From NCBI RefSeq assembly GCF_900109565.1, contig NZ_FNZZ01000002.1:434001-498000 (forward strand): DNA of 64,000 bases, written 5' to 3'. The translations under genes were made by a program, and so were the position numbers. Position 1 is the stretch's first letter. Each line of letters starts with the position of its first letter. Origin of the DNA: Sphingomonas palmae (GTDB taxonomy: Bacteria; Pseudomonadota; Alphaproteobacteria; Sphingomonadales; Sphingomonadaceae). This document shows positions 52,748 to 61,684 of the stretch, piece by piece. A model generated the notes under the pieces. That model made no database searches. It was not told where the DNA came from and saw nothing but the letters and a program-made list of their open reading frames with translations.

Positions 52748-55099
52748 GTGCAGGTGGCACCCTTCCCTCCCCGCTTTCGTGTCGCAACTGCCGCTGCTGC
52801 GCTCGCGCTGCTCTTCGGCACAAACTTCGCTCGTGCGCAGGGTAACGCCTTCGACCTGACCGGCCCGGCATTGCAGGTCAGCGTGACGCACCGCGGCGAG
52901 GCGGGCGAGCGCACGCTGCCGCTCTCGCAAGTGCCCAACCTGAGTGCGGGCGACCGGCTGCGGATCGCGGCGGTGCTGCCGAGCGATCAGGGCGCGCACT
53001 ACCGCATGGTGCTCGCCTTTCTGCGCGGCGCGACCAACCCGCCGCCCGAGGAGTGGCTCAGCGAAGCGCGGACGTGGAAGCCGAAGGACGCGGTGATCGA
53101 CGTGGGCGTGCCCGCGGGCGCGCAACAGGCGCTGGTCTTCCTCGTACCCGATACGGGTGGCGCGTTCGCCGCGGTCCGCTCCGCCGTGCGCCAGCGCCCC
53201 GGCGCGTTCGTGCGTGCGTCGCAGGACCTCAACCAGGCGATGCTCGATCGTACCCGGCTCGAGAGCTTCGTTGCGCACCTGCGCGGGAAGTCCGCCGACG
53301 AGGTCGCGCGCCTGTCGCCCGTGCTGGCGAAGAGCCTGGCGGTGAAGCTCGACCCCGCGTGCCTGCAACCGGGCGAGGACCCGCGCGCTGCCTGCCTGAC
53401 CCCGGGACAGAGCGCGGCGGTGCTGGCGGACGGGCAAACCAGCTCGATCGCGCAGACGCTCGCGGGCGCGCCCGCCAACATCGCGCTGCAACTCGCCGCC
53501 ACGCCGCAGGCGGGTTACGGTTACTACAGCGCCTATATCGGCGTGTTCCGCGATCTGGCGCGGATGCTGGGCGCGTTTCAGTCGGCGCAGCTGCAATTCA
53601 TCCCGGCGCTGAACGTGCAGCAGGGTGCGCGCACCGACCTGCTGCTCAACACGGTGCCGTCGTTCCGCAAGCCGCAGTCGGTGCTCGTCGCCGCACTGCC
53701 GACGGTGGCGCCACCCGCGCGTCCGCCGCTGGAGGCGGGCACGACCGGTCCGCTGTGCCTCGACCGCCCCGACCTGGTGCTACCGGTGAGCGGGGCGCCG
53801 CTCGTCTTCTCGACCGATTACGCGCGTGACATGCGGCTGCGCGTGGCGACCCGCGCGGGCAGCGTCGACGTGCCGATCAGCGCCGACGCCGCCCGCGGCG
53901 GCTTCGTGGTCGGGGACCGGAGCGCGCTGGTGCCCGACGCGGCGTTGCGCGCGCAGCTGCACGGCGCCTGGGGCTTCGCTCCGTTCGAGGGTCCTACGTT
54001 CAAGCTGGTCTCACCCAGCGCTGCGGCGTGGAGCGCGGGTGACGCGACGCTCGTGGTCGGGCGCGACGCGCCGCTGACGCTGACCGGCGGCGCGGCGGCA
54101 TGCGTGTCGGCGATCCGCGTGACCCGTGAGGGGCTGGACCGTGCGGTGCCGTTCGAGGTGGCGGGCGACACACTGCGGCTGAAGGTACCGCTCGGTGACG
54201 TGAAGCCCGGCATGCTGACGCTGGAGATCGAGCGTTACGGCAGCACCGAGCCGCAGCGACTGCGGCTGCGCGGCTATGCCGAGGCGAGCCGGATCGATGG
54301 TTTCACGCTGCACGCCGGCGACGCAGCGGGCGTGATGACGGGAGCCCGGCTCGATCAGGTCGCGAGCCTGGCGGTCGGTGACACGGTGTTCCTTTCCGGT
54401 GCGCTGACCCGATCGGGGACGAGCGACCGGCTGGAGCTGGCGGCACCGGCGGCGGCGTTCACCGCCGGACAGACGCCAGCGGCGACCGCGACGCTGAGCG
54501 ATGGACGAAGCGTCGCGGTCGCCGTCAAGGTCGCACCGCCGCGGCCGGGCGCGACATTGCTCAGCCGATCGAGCACCCCCCTTCGACCGCGCGCAGTGCC
54601 GACCCGCCTCCGCGATGACACGGTGATCGCGTCGGACGCCCGCCTCACCTTCTCGCTCCGCGCTGACGCGGGCACGACCTTTCGCAACGGCGACGTGATC
54701 GAGGTCGCGGCGGACGGCGGCGCGACCCGGCTGCCGGTGCAATTGCAGGACGACCGCGTCGCCGTCGCGTCGCTCGATCCCGCCGCGCTTGGCGTGGGCG
54801 CGCATGGGCCACTTCGCTACCGCGTCGTGCAGGGCGAGGTGGCGGGCGATTGGCGCTCGCTCGGCACGCTGGTGCGATTGCCGACGCTGACCGGCGTGTC
54901 GTGTGCCGGTCCGGGGGCGGGCGCGACCTGCACGATCGCGGGCAGCGCGCTGTTCCTGCTGCGCTCGGCCGGCGGGACCGACGTGCCCGATGGTTTCACC
55001 GGCGCGACGATCACCGTGACGCGCGCGCCGACTGCCACGCTGGTGCTGCGCGACGCGCCGGATGCGACTGCGGTGATCGATCTCCCCGATGCACGCTGA
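52748..55099 (+). CDS. Large secreted protein of unknown function
   Basis: A 783-residue exported protein beginning with GTG. It has a signal peptide (cleavage near FARAQ) and a mature chain rich in Ala, Val, Thr and short beta strands, suggesting several beta-sandwich domains. Cysteines are few and paired: one pair in ACLQPGEDPRAACL and one in SCAGPGAGATC near the C-terminus. I recognise no catalytic motif and no family. It could be a substrate-binding or structural envelope protein. It follows the EEP lipoprotein, and its 3' end overlaps the MFS start by 11 bp, so the three genes are probably one operon. Confidence 0.75.
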   Translation: MQVAPFPPRFRVATAAAALALLFGTNFARAQGNAFDLTGPALQVSVTHRGEAGERTLPLSQVPNLSAGDRLRIAAVLPSDQGAHYRMVLAFLRGATNPPPEEWLSEARTWKPKDAVIDVGVPAGAQQALVFLVPDTGGAFAAVRSAVRQRPGAFVRASQDLNQAMLDRTRLESFVAHLRGKSADEVARLSPVLAKSLAVKLDPACLQPGEDPRAACLTPGQSAAVLADGQTSSIAQTLAGAPANIALQLAATPQAGYGYYSAYIGVFRDLARMLGAFQSAQLQFIPALNVQQGARTDLLLNTVPSFRKPQSVLVAALPTVAPPARPPLEAGTTGPLCLDRPDLVLPVSGAPLVFSTDYARDMRLRVATRAGSVDVPISADAARGGFVVGDRSALVPDAALRAQLHGAWGFAPFEGPTFKLVSPSAAAWSAGDATLVVGRDAPLTLTGGAAACVSAIRVTREGLDRAVPFEVAGDTLRLKVPLGDVKPGMLTLEIERYGSTEPQRLRLRGYAEASRIDGFTLHAGDAAGVMTGARLDQVASLAVGDTVFLSGALTRSGTSDRLELAAPAAAFTAGQTPAATATLSDGRSVAVAVKVAPPRPGATLLSRSSTPLRPRAVPTRLRDDTVIASDARLTFSLRADAGTTFRNGDVIEVAADGGATRLPVQLQDDRVAVASLDPAALGVGAHGPLRYRVVQGEVAGDWRSLGTLVRLPTLTGVSCAGPGAGATCTIAGSALFLLRSAGGTDVPDGFTGATITVTRAPTATLVLRDAPDATAVIDLPDAR

Positions 55100-56318
55100 G
55101 GCGAGCGGCAGACCTCTCGGCACCCTCGGCCTGCTGCGCTACGCGGCGGCCTCGACCGGCGGCGTCATCGGCTACACCCCGCTGCTCACGCTGCTCCTAC
55201 CAATCAAGCTGCAGGCATTCGCACCCAACGATCGTTACACATTGCTGGTCTGGTGCAGCGTCGCGGGGGCGCTCACGGCGGGGTTCGCCAACATCGCGTT
55301 TGGCTGGCTCGGCGACCGATCGGTTGCGCGCGGCGGCGGGCGGCGCGGGTGGATGTTCGCCGGACTGATCGCGACCGCGGCGTCGTTCGTGGGGATCGCG
55401 AGTGCGCGGAGTGGCGCCGCGATCGTCGTGGCAATGGTGGCGTTCCAGGTCGCGGTCAACGCGCTGCTGGCGCAGGTGTCGGCGCTGATCGCCGAGGAAG
55501 TTCCTGCCGCGCAGAAGAACACTGCCGCCGCACTGCTGACGATCGGCGCACCGCTCGCCGCGGCGGCATCGGCGCTGGTGGTTGCGCTCGCGAGCCACGA
55601 GGGCGCGCGGCTCTCCCTCGTTGCCGCCATGATGGCGGTCTGCGTCGCGCCGCTGTTGCTGCACGCTGCGCCAATCGTTGCGACCGTCACGTCGGCGGAG
55701 GCGGAGCCGCTGCCCGTGCGCCGCGCGCTCGCGGTTGCGTGGACGACTCGGCTGCTGGTGCAGATCGCCAACAGCGGGGTCAGCCTGTACCTCTTCTTCT
55801 TTCTCGCCCGCGCGATCGGGCAAAGCGGAGATGCGGCCGCGATCGTCGCGCAGTTGCTCGTCGTCGCGACGCTGGTGCCGGTGCCGCTCGCCCTGATGCT
55901 CGGCCGATGGTCGGACCGGGTCGGAAAACGCGAGCGCTTCCTCGCCGCCAGCGCGCTGATCGCCTGCACCGGACTCCTCGGCATGGTGCTGTCCGGTGGA
56001 TGGCAGGCGGCAGGGATGTGCTACGTCGCGTTCGCGAGCGGCGTCTCGGTCTTTCAGGCGCTCAACACCGGACACGCGATGTTGCTGCTGCCGGCCGGTG
56101 CCGGACCCGGGCGCAACCTGGGCGTCCTCAACCTCGCCAACACGCTGCCGCAGGTCGTCGCACCCTTGCTGGCGCTGTCGGTCACCACGGACGATTTCAC
56201 CACGCTGTTCGCGCTGTTCGCTACACTACCCCTCGCCGTTACATTGCTGCCGACGCTGCTGCCTATGTTATTGGGCGCATTCACGTGGCGGCGTAGGGAG
56301 CCGAGCTGCCGCGGATGA
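55089..56318 (+). CDS. MFS transporter
   Basis: A 409-residue inner-membrane carrier with about 12 hydrophobic helices (FGWLGDRSVARGGGRRGWMF is the loop 2-3 region; RWSDRVGKRERFL its counterpart in the second half). It resembles sugar carriers of the major facilitator superfamily in general shape, but the substrate is not readable. Its start overlaps the secreted protein gene by 11 bp, and its end overlaps the convergent LacI gene by 38 bp. The proximity to LacI makes a glycan-derived sugar plausible (inference). Confidence 0.85.
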   Translation: MHAEASGRPLGTLGLLRYAAASTGGVIGYTPLLTLLLPIKLQAFAPNDRYTLLVWCSVAGALTAGFANIAFGWLGDRSVARGGGRRGWMFAGLIATAASFVGIASARSGAAIVVAMVAFQVAVNALLAQVSALIAEEVPAAQKNTAAALLTIGAPLAAAASALVVALASHEGARLSLVAAMMAVCVAPLLLHAAPIVATVTSAEAEPLPVRRALAVAWTTRLLVQIANSGVSLYLFFFLARAIGQSGDAAAIVAQLLVVATLVPVPLALMLGRWSDRVGKRERFLAASALIACTGLLGMVLSGGWQAAGMCYVAFASGVSVFQALNTGHAMLLLPAGAGPGRNLGVLNLANTLPQVVAPLLALSVTTDDFTTLFALFATLPLAVTLLPTLLPMLLGAFTWRRREPSCRG

Positions 56319-57300
56319 CGAGTTCGTAGGGGAGGATGCGGCAAGGATTGCCCGCGCCGCCCGCCGCCTGTTGCTGAATCACGAGGTCGACCGCCTGCGC
56401 GCCCATCGCGTGATTGGGTTGGCGGATCGTTGTCAGTTGCGGCCACGCCATCCGCGCGATCTCGGCGTCGTCGAACCCGACGATCGACACGGCACGCGGC
56501 ACCGCGATCTGCCGGCTCATCGCCGCGACCATGACGCCCAGCGCCATTTCGTCGTTGCTGGCGAACACCGCGCTCGGCCGCGAGCCGCGGTCGAACAACG
56601 CCTCCGCCACGTCGAAGCCTGAGCGGAAGCGAAAGTCTCCCTGCACGATCCGCTCTGGCGGCGGCGTCAGCCCGGCCGCGCTCATCGCGTCGGCAAACCC
56701 CTGCCAGCGCCGCTCGGTTGCGCTATGCGTGGGATTGCCGCGCACGAAGGCAATGTCGCGGTGGCCGAGCGCCAACAGATGCTCGGTCACGACGCGCGCC
56801 GCGTCGCGGTCGTCCATCCGCACTTGCGGCGTGCGGTCGAGCTCGGCGCCCGGTGCAATCCGCACCACGGGGACGTCGTGCTGCTCGAAGATGTCGAGTA
56901 GGTCGGCGCGGTCGCAGATCGGCGAGGTGAGGATCGCCCCGCCCAGTCGCAGCGCGTGAAGGCTGTCGACCAGCCGTTCGCGCCAGTCGGAGCGTTTAAA
57001 GGTGATCGCCTCGATGACGATGTGTTGGCCGAGCGCGCGTGCCTGCTCGATCGCGCCGCGCTGGATCGTCGCGGCATAGCCAGAGGCCGGATCGTCGAAG
57101 AACAACCCGACCAGGAACGCGCGCGAGCTCGACAGCCCGCGCGCGAAGGCGTTGGGGCGGTAGTTCATCTCCGCGACGACGCGCGCGACGCTCTCGCGGA
57201 TCTCCGGGCGAACGTGCGCCTCGCCGTTGATGACGCGCGACACCGTCTTGGGCGACACGCCCGCGCGCTCGGCGACATCCTTGATCGTGATCGGCTTCAT
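56281..57300 (-). CDS. LacI family transcriptional regulator
   Basis: A 339-residue sugar-responsive regulator. The N-terminal helix-turn-helix and hinge (ITIKDVAERAGVSPKTVSRV, then INGEAHVRPEIRESVARV and MNYRPNAFARGL) are classic LacI/GalR. The periplasmic-binding-protein-like sensor domain follows (LVGLFFDDPASGY, HRDIAFVRGNP, SVIGFDDAEIARM-type pattern). The ATG at 57300 (MKPITIKD) matches the family; upstream in-frame codons to 57393 run into the promoter. It is divergent from the 1097-residue TonB receptor, with twin palindromes in the 330-bp gap, and probably represses that operon until its ligand is present. Confidence 0.93.
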   Translation of the reverse strand: MKPITIKDVAERAGVSPKTVSRVINGEAHVRPEIRESVARVVAEMNYRPNAFARGLSSSRAFLVGLFFDDPASGYAATIQRGAIEQARALGQHIVIEAITFKRSDWRERLVDSLHALRLGGAILTSPICDRADLLDIFEQHDVPVVRIAPGAELDRTPQVRMDDRDAARVVTEHLLALGHRDIAFVRGNPTHSATERRWQGFADAMSAAGLTPPPERIVQGDFRFRSGFDVAEALFDRGSRPSAVFASNDEMALGVMVAAMSRQIAVPRAVSIVGFDDAEIARMAWPQLTTIRQPNHAMGAQAVDLVIQQQAAGGAGNPCRILPYELVIRGSSAPYAAT

Positions 57301-57385
57301 GACTGGCAGCTCAACGACGGAACGAACGCCGTTGGTGTCGCCTGTGCCGCGTCCGATTCGGTCGCGCATCAGCTGCCCTACGCTC

Positions 57386-57402
57386 GTTGACATCGATGTC
57401 GG
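57386..57402. promoter_or_regulatory. LacI operator candidate 1
   Basis: GTTGACATCGATGTCGG, containing the perfect 12-bp palindrome GACATCGATGTC. It lies 85 bp upstream of the lacI start codon and is identical over 17 bp to the site at 57528. Confidence 0.7.
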
Positions 57403-57527
57403 ACAAAGTGACGGTCAGGTCAAGCGGTCGCTGCGGCGGTGCGCCGGACAATGCTCCGTCAGGCCGGGCGCATAGGTGTGCATTCTTGTCACATTCGCGC
57501 ACAAAACAAGCTGGCGCATGGTCGTAT

Positions 57528-57544
57528 GTTGACATCGATGTCGG
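57528..57544. promoter_or_regulatory. LacI operator candidate 2
   Basis: The second copy of GTTGACATCGATGTCGG, centred 142 bp from the first and ending 86 bp before the TonB receptor ATG. The palindrome is typical in size for LacI/GalR proteins. It overlaps a TTGACA that could serve as a -35 element, which fits repression by occlusion. Confidence 0.7.
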
Positions 57545-57556
57545 CTTCGATACGAC
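57529..57556 (+). promoter_or_regulatory. Possible promoter of the receptor operon
   Basis: TTGACA (57529-57534), 16 bp, TACGAC (57551-57556). The -35 is perfect but the -10 is weak. The -35 lies inside the second operator candidate. Confidence 0.3.
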
Positions 57557-57630
57557 GCGAGGCAGTACGTAACAGAAGATTGCGCCCGGGTTGACGGCTG
57601 AGGGACGGCCGCCGGGTTCAAAGGGGAAGG

Positions 57631-60600
57631 ATGATGAAAGCGATGAAGCTGTCGTGCGCACTTGTGCGCTCAACCTCGATGATCGGCCTCGCCGCCGGCC
57701 TGATGATGGCCAGCGCCGCGAACGCGCAGACCACGACCGATGCGCAGGCGACGAACCCCGCCGCGCCGGCCGATCCGCAGCAGGGCACGCCGCAGGCCGA
57801 CACCACCCCGGCCTCGAACATCGGCGCGCCGACCAGCGCGAGCAACCCGGTTCCCGACAGCCAGCCCGCCGACGGCGACATCGTCGTCACCGGCGTTCGC
57901 GCCTCGCTCGAACGCTCGATCGCGATCAAGCGCGATTCGAACGGCGTCGTCGACGCGATCAGCGCCGAGGACATCGGCAAGTTCGCCAACACCAACCTGG
58001 CTGAATCGCTCCAGCGCATCACCGGCGTGTCGATCGACCGTCGCAACGGCGAAGGCTCGACCGTCACCGTTCGCGGTTTTGGCGCGCAGTACAACCTCGT
58101 CACGCTGAACGGTCGCCAGCTCGCGACCTCGAACATCGTCGCGGTCGGCGGCGACCAGGGCGGCGACGGCGCGGGCGGCTTCGGGCGCTCGTTCGACTTC
58201 TCCAACCTGGCGTCCGAAGGCGTGAAGACGCTGGAGGTCTACAAGACCGGCCGCGCCGCGATCCCCTCGGGCGGCATCGGCGCGACGATCAACGTCGTCA
58301 GCCGCCGTCCGCTCGACAGCCGGGACTCGGGCTTCCTCGGCTCGATCGGCGCGAAGGGCAGCTACGACAACAGCTCGTCCGACTGCCTCGACTGCGGCGC
58401 GCGCGTGACCCCCGAAGTGTCGGGCACCGCATCGTGGTCCGACCCCAACCAGCGGTTCGGCGTGTCGCTGTTCGGCAGCTACCAGAAGCGCAATTTCAGC
58501 TTCCCGAGCGTCGCACCCGACAACTGGAACATCCGCTCATTGAGCGACTTCCTCAATCCCTCGAATGGCTTCGTCAACGCGGCGACCAAGATCAACAACC
58601 GCCCGACCGGCAACCCGCTGGTGTCGGTGCCGAACGACTCGCGCTACCACTTCTCCGAGGCGAGCCGTGAGCGCATCAACGGTCAAGCGATCCTGCAATT
58701 CCGCCCGACCGACACGCTGACCTTCACCGCCGACGGCCTGTACGCGCAGCTGAAGCAGTCCGAGCGCCGGTCGACCCAGTCGAACTGGTTCAACCGCCCG
58801 TTCAGCGAAGTGACCTTCGACGACGCGAGCAACGGCGTCGCCACCACGACCTTCCTCGCCGAGACGATCAACGGCGTGAAGGACGCCGCGTTCGAGCAGG
58901 CGTATCGCGCGCAGAAGAACAAGCTGTACGACTTTGGCGGCAACATCGAGTGGAAGCCGACCGACCGCTTCTCATTTGCGATTGACGGTCACATCGGCAA
59001 GGCGGACAGCCTGCCCGACAACCCGAACGGCCAGACCTCGACCACCGTCGCGTTCAACGCGCCGGTCGTCGCCGCGCAGTCGCTGACGCTCAGCGACAAG
59101 GGTTTCCCGACGCAGTCGATCACGATCAACGACGGTGTCGCGAGCGTGACGCCGGCGGGCGTTCCCTTCATCAAGGGCAACAACAACGGCGTGATCGACG
59201 CGGGCGACCTGTCGAGCGCGGTGCAGCGCCAGTTCGCGTCGACGCAGACGCAAAGGATAAAGGAGCTGCGCGCCGACGCCGGGTGGGAGCTGAATGACCA
59301 ATTCCGCATCGACGCGGGTGGCGACTATCGCCAGACCAAGACGCGCCAGACGCAGTTCAACACCAACCAGACGCTGGGCGACTGGGGCAACTCGCTGCCG
59401 CCCGACATCCAGCGTCTGGCGCCGGGTCAGGTGTTCCAGTTCTGCAGCGTGTGCAAGTTCGAGAACAACAATCCCGGCGTGACCGGCAGCTCGCTCGTCG
59501 CCTTCCGCACCGAAGACGCGACCAAGCTCTACAATACGCTGTTCAACTATTACAGCGGGATCACCAACGACGGGGTGAACCACACCAACAACATCGAGGC
59601 GAACAACGACAACCGCGTTCGCGAGAGCATCTGGGCGGGCTACATCCAAGGTTCGTGGAGCGGCCAGGTGTTCGGGCGCAACGCCAACGTCGTCGCGGGT
59701 GTCCGCTATGAGAACACGAAGGTGCGCGCGACCTCGCTGCAGGTGGTGCCGCAGGCGATCATCTGGACCTCGGACAACGATTTCCGCATCAGCTACTCGA
59801 CCGACCAGCAGGCGGTCTCCGATCGCGGCAGCTACGACAACTGGCTGCCGGCGGTCGACGCGAAGATCGAGGTGATCGACAACCTGATCGCCCGCGCGTC
59901 CTACAGCAAGACGATTGCGCGCGCGCCGTACGGCAACCTGTTCGCCACGACCGGCGTTGGTGCGCCGGGCCGCCCAACCGCGATCGGCGGCGTCGCGACT
60001 GGCAGCGCCAACAACACCAACCTGCTGCCGCTGTCGTCGGACAACATCGACGTGTCGCTCGAATGGTATCCGCGCAAGGACGTGTTCCTGTCGGCAGGCT
60101 TCTTCGACAAGCGCGTGCACGACTTCATCGGCAACACGGTGGTCAACCGCAACCTGTTCGGCCTGCGCGACCCGACCTCGGGTGCGGCGGGCACGCGTTC
60201 GGGCACCGCGCGCGACCAGCTGGCGAACACGTTCCGCGCCGACATCACCGACGTGAACCTGTTCACCTATACCGCGCTGTTGCAGGCCAATAACGGCAAC
60301 ATCGCGAACACCAATGCGCAGTTCGCGGCCAATTACAACGCTAACACGCGGTCGCTGAACCAGGGCTTCGTCGACCAGGTGCTGGGCCAGTACGACATCA
60401 CCGCGAACGCGCAGGACCCGCTGTTCAACTTCGCGGTCAACACGCCGATCAACAACCGCGACGCGCACATCTACGGCGGTGAGTTTGCGGGCCAGTACTT
60501 CCTCGGCAACACCGGTTTCGGCATCGCGGCGAGCTACACGCTGGTGCGCGGCAACGTCGGGATCGACGTGGCGGCACCGCCGACCGCCAACACCTTCGCG

Positions 60601-60924
60601 CTGGTCGGCCTGTCCGACACCGCGAACGGCACGCTGATCTACGACAAGAACGGAACCTCGATCCGCCTGTCGTACAACTGGCGCGCGAAGTTCCTGGCCG
60701 ACATCAACCGCGGCGGCAACGATCGCAACCCGGTGTTCGTGGCACCGTACGGCCAGCTCGACCTGTCGATGAACTTCGACCTGACGCCGCGCTTCTCGCT
60801 CGGCTTCGAGGCGATCAACCTGACCGAGGAGGGCGTTCGCACCTACGGGCGCGACAAGAGCAACGTCTGGTACCTGGCGGAAGGCTCCGCGCGGTACCTG
60901 GTCGGCGCGCGCTACCGCTTCTGA
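57631..60924 (+). CDS. TonB-dependent receptor, Xanthomonas/Caulobacter type (TIGR01782-like)
   Basis: A 1097-residue outer-membrane receptor. It has a signal peptide ending ANAQT, a long Thr/Ala/Pro-rich linker, a TonB-box-like DIVVTGVRASLERSIAIKR, and a plug with VDAISAEDIGKFANTNLAES and LQRITGVSIDRRNGEGSTVTVRGF-type sequence (split here for length). A very large beta-barrel ends in Phe (VGARYRF). This subtype serves carbohydrate uptake in several Xanthomonas and Caulobacter loci. A purine-rich AAGGGGAAGG precedes the ATG. It faces LacI, with twin operators between, and is followed by a hairpin and the SapC-cupin-halogenase genes. Confidence 0.94.
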   Translation: MMKAMKLSCALVRSTSMIGLAAGLMMASAANAQTTTDAQATNPAAPADPQQGTPQADTTPASNIGAPTSASNPVPDSQPADGDIVVTGVRASLERSIAIKRDSNGVVDAISAEDIGKFANTNLAESLQRITGVSIDRRNGEGSTVTVRGFGAQYNLVTLNGRQLATSNIVAVGGDQGGDGAGGFGRSFDFSNLASEGVKTLEVYKTGRAAIPSGGIGATINVVSRRPLDSRDSGFLGSIGAKGSYDNSSSDCLDCGARVTPEVSGTASWSDPNQRFGVSLFGSYQKRNFSFPSVAPDNWNIRSLSDFLNPSNGFVNAATKINNRPTGNPLVSVPNDSRYHFSEASRERINGQAILQFRPTDTLTFTADGLYAQLKQSERRSTQSNWFNRPFSEVTFDDASNGVATTTFLAETINGVKDAAFEQAYRAQKNKLYDFGGNIEWKPTDRFSFAIDGHIGKADSLPDNPNGQTSTTVAFNAPVVAAQSLTLSDKGFPTQSITINDGVASVTPAGVPFIKGNNNGVIDAGDLSSAVQRQFASTQTQRIKELRADAGWELNDQFRIDAGGDYRQTKTRQTQFNTNQTLGDWGNSLPPDIQRLAPGQVFQFCSVCKFENNNPGVTGSSLVAFRTEDATKLYNTLFNYYSGITNDGVNHTNNIEANNDNRVRESIWAGYIQGSWSGQVFGRNANVVAGVRYENTKVRATSLQVVPQAIIWTSDNDFRISYSTDQQAVSDRGSYDNWLPAVDAKIEVIDNLIARASYSKTIARAPYGNLFATTGVGAPGRPTAIGGVATGSANNTNLLPLSSDNIDVSLEWYPRKDVFLSAGFFDKRVHDFIGNTVVNRNLFGLRDPTSGAAGTRSGTARDQLANTFRADITDVNLFTYTALLQANNGNIANTNAQFAANYNANTRSLNQGFVDQVLGQYDITANAQDPLFNFAVNTPINNRDAHIYGGEFAGQYFLGNTGFGIAASYTLVRGNVGIDVAAPPTANTFALVGLSDTANGTLIYDKNGTSIRLSYNWRAKFLADINRGGNDRNPVFVAPYGQLDLSMNFDLTPRFSLGFEAINLTEEGVRTYGRDKSNVWYLAEGSARYLVGARYRF

Positions 60925-60935
60925 CCTGACAGACC

Positions 60936-60963
60936 CGACAAGGCCGCTGACGCAGGCGGCCTT
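60936..60963 (+). terminator. Hairpin between receptor and SapC genes
   Basis: A perfect 10-bp stem (ACAAGGCCGC with GCGGCCTTGT) around an 8-nt loop begins 11 bp after the receptor stop and ends 19 bp before the SapC start. The only T-run is TTGTTAG. It may be a partial terminator or an mRNA-stabilising hairpin that lowers downstream expression relative to the receptor. Confidence 0.6.
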
Positions 60964-60982
60964 GTTAGGGTAGGAAGCACCC

Positions 60983-61684
60983 ATGCCTGCCGTCCTGCTC
61001 AACAACGTCGACCACCGCGACCTTCGCGTCGCGGTCGGTCACCACGCGCGCTACGGCGACGCGATCAACCAGACCCGCGTGTTCCCGGCCGAGTTCGAGG
61101 AAGCGCAGCGCGAGTATGCGATTCTGCTGCGCCGCGACGATGCCGGGCAATTCCTGGCCGTCGTGCTGCTCGGGCTCGACGCGGACGAGAACCTGTTCCT
61201 GTCTGGCGAGCAGTGGGATGCGCGTTACGTGCCCGCGACGCGCGCGCGCGGCCCCTTCTCGATCGGTGTCGACGCCGACGGCGAGCCGATGATCCACGTC
61301 GAGGACGATCATCCGCGCATCGACGCGAATGGAGCGCCTGTATTTCGCGAACATGGTGGCAACGCAGCCCTGCTCGACCACGTGTCGGCGATGCTGCAGC
61401 GTATCTACACCGGGCTGCAGGACGAACAGGCGCTCTACGCCGCGCTGTCCGACGCGGGGCTGCTGACCCCAGCGACGCTGCAGCTCGAAGTCGGCGAAGG
61501 GCGTCGCTATAATCTGCCCGATCACTGGACCGTCGATGCAGAGCGGCTCGCGGCGCTCGGCGGCGACGCGCTGGCACGACTGCACCGGGCCGATCACCTG
61601 CGCGCCGCGGTATGGATCGCCTCCTCGCTCGGCAACGTACGGCATCTGATCGACCGCAAGCTCAGGGCGGAGCTGCATGGCTGA
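60983..61684 (+). CDS. SapC family protein
   Basis: A 233-residue cytoplasmic protein of the SapC family (first named from a Campylobacter S-layer locus; biochemical role unknown). Typical features are the N-terminal VAVGHHARYGDAINQTRVF, pointing to a protein that meets the next substrate in the pathway, and EYAILLRRDDAGQF, FLSGEQWDARYVP and RGPFSIG. In sphingomonads and xanthomonads SapC genes recur beside TonB receptors and flavin halogenases, which is the case here. AGGAAG precedes the ATG. Its last 8 bp overlap the start of the cupin gene. Confidence 0.88.
   Translation: MPAVLLNNVDHRDLRVAVGHHARYGDAINQTRVFPAEFEEAQREYAILLRRDDAGQFLAVVLLGLDADENLFLSGEQWDARYVPATRARGPFSIGVDADGEPMIHVEDDHPRIDANGAPVFREHGGNAALLDHVSAMLQRIYTGLQDEQALYAALSDAGLLTPATLQLEVGEGRRYNLPDHWTVDAERLAALGGDALARLHRADHLRAAVWIASSLGNVRHLIDRKLRAELHG

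Noticed and set aside
58972..61005. A 677-codon minus-strand frame opposite the large TonB receptor.
   Set aside because: Same antisense pattern; the + strand receptor has signal peptide, plug and terminal Phe.
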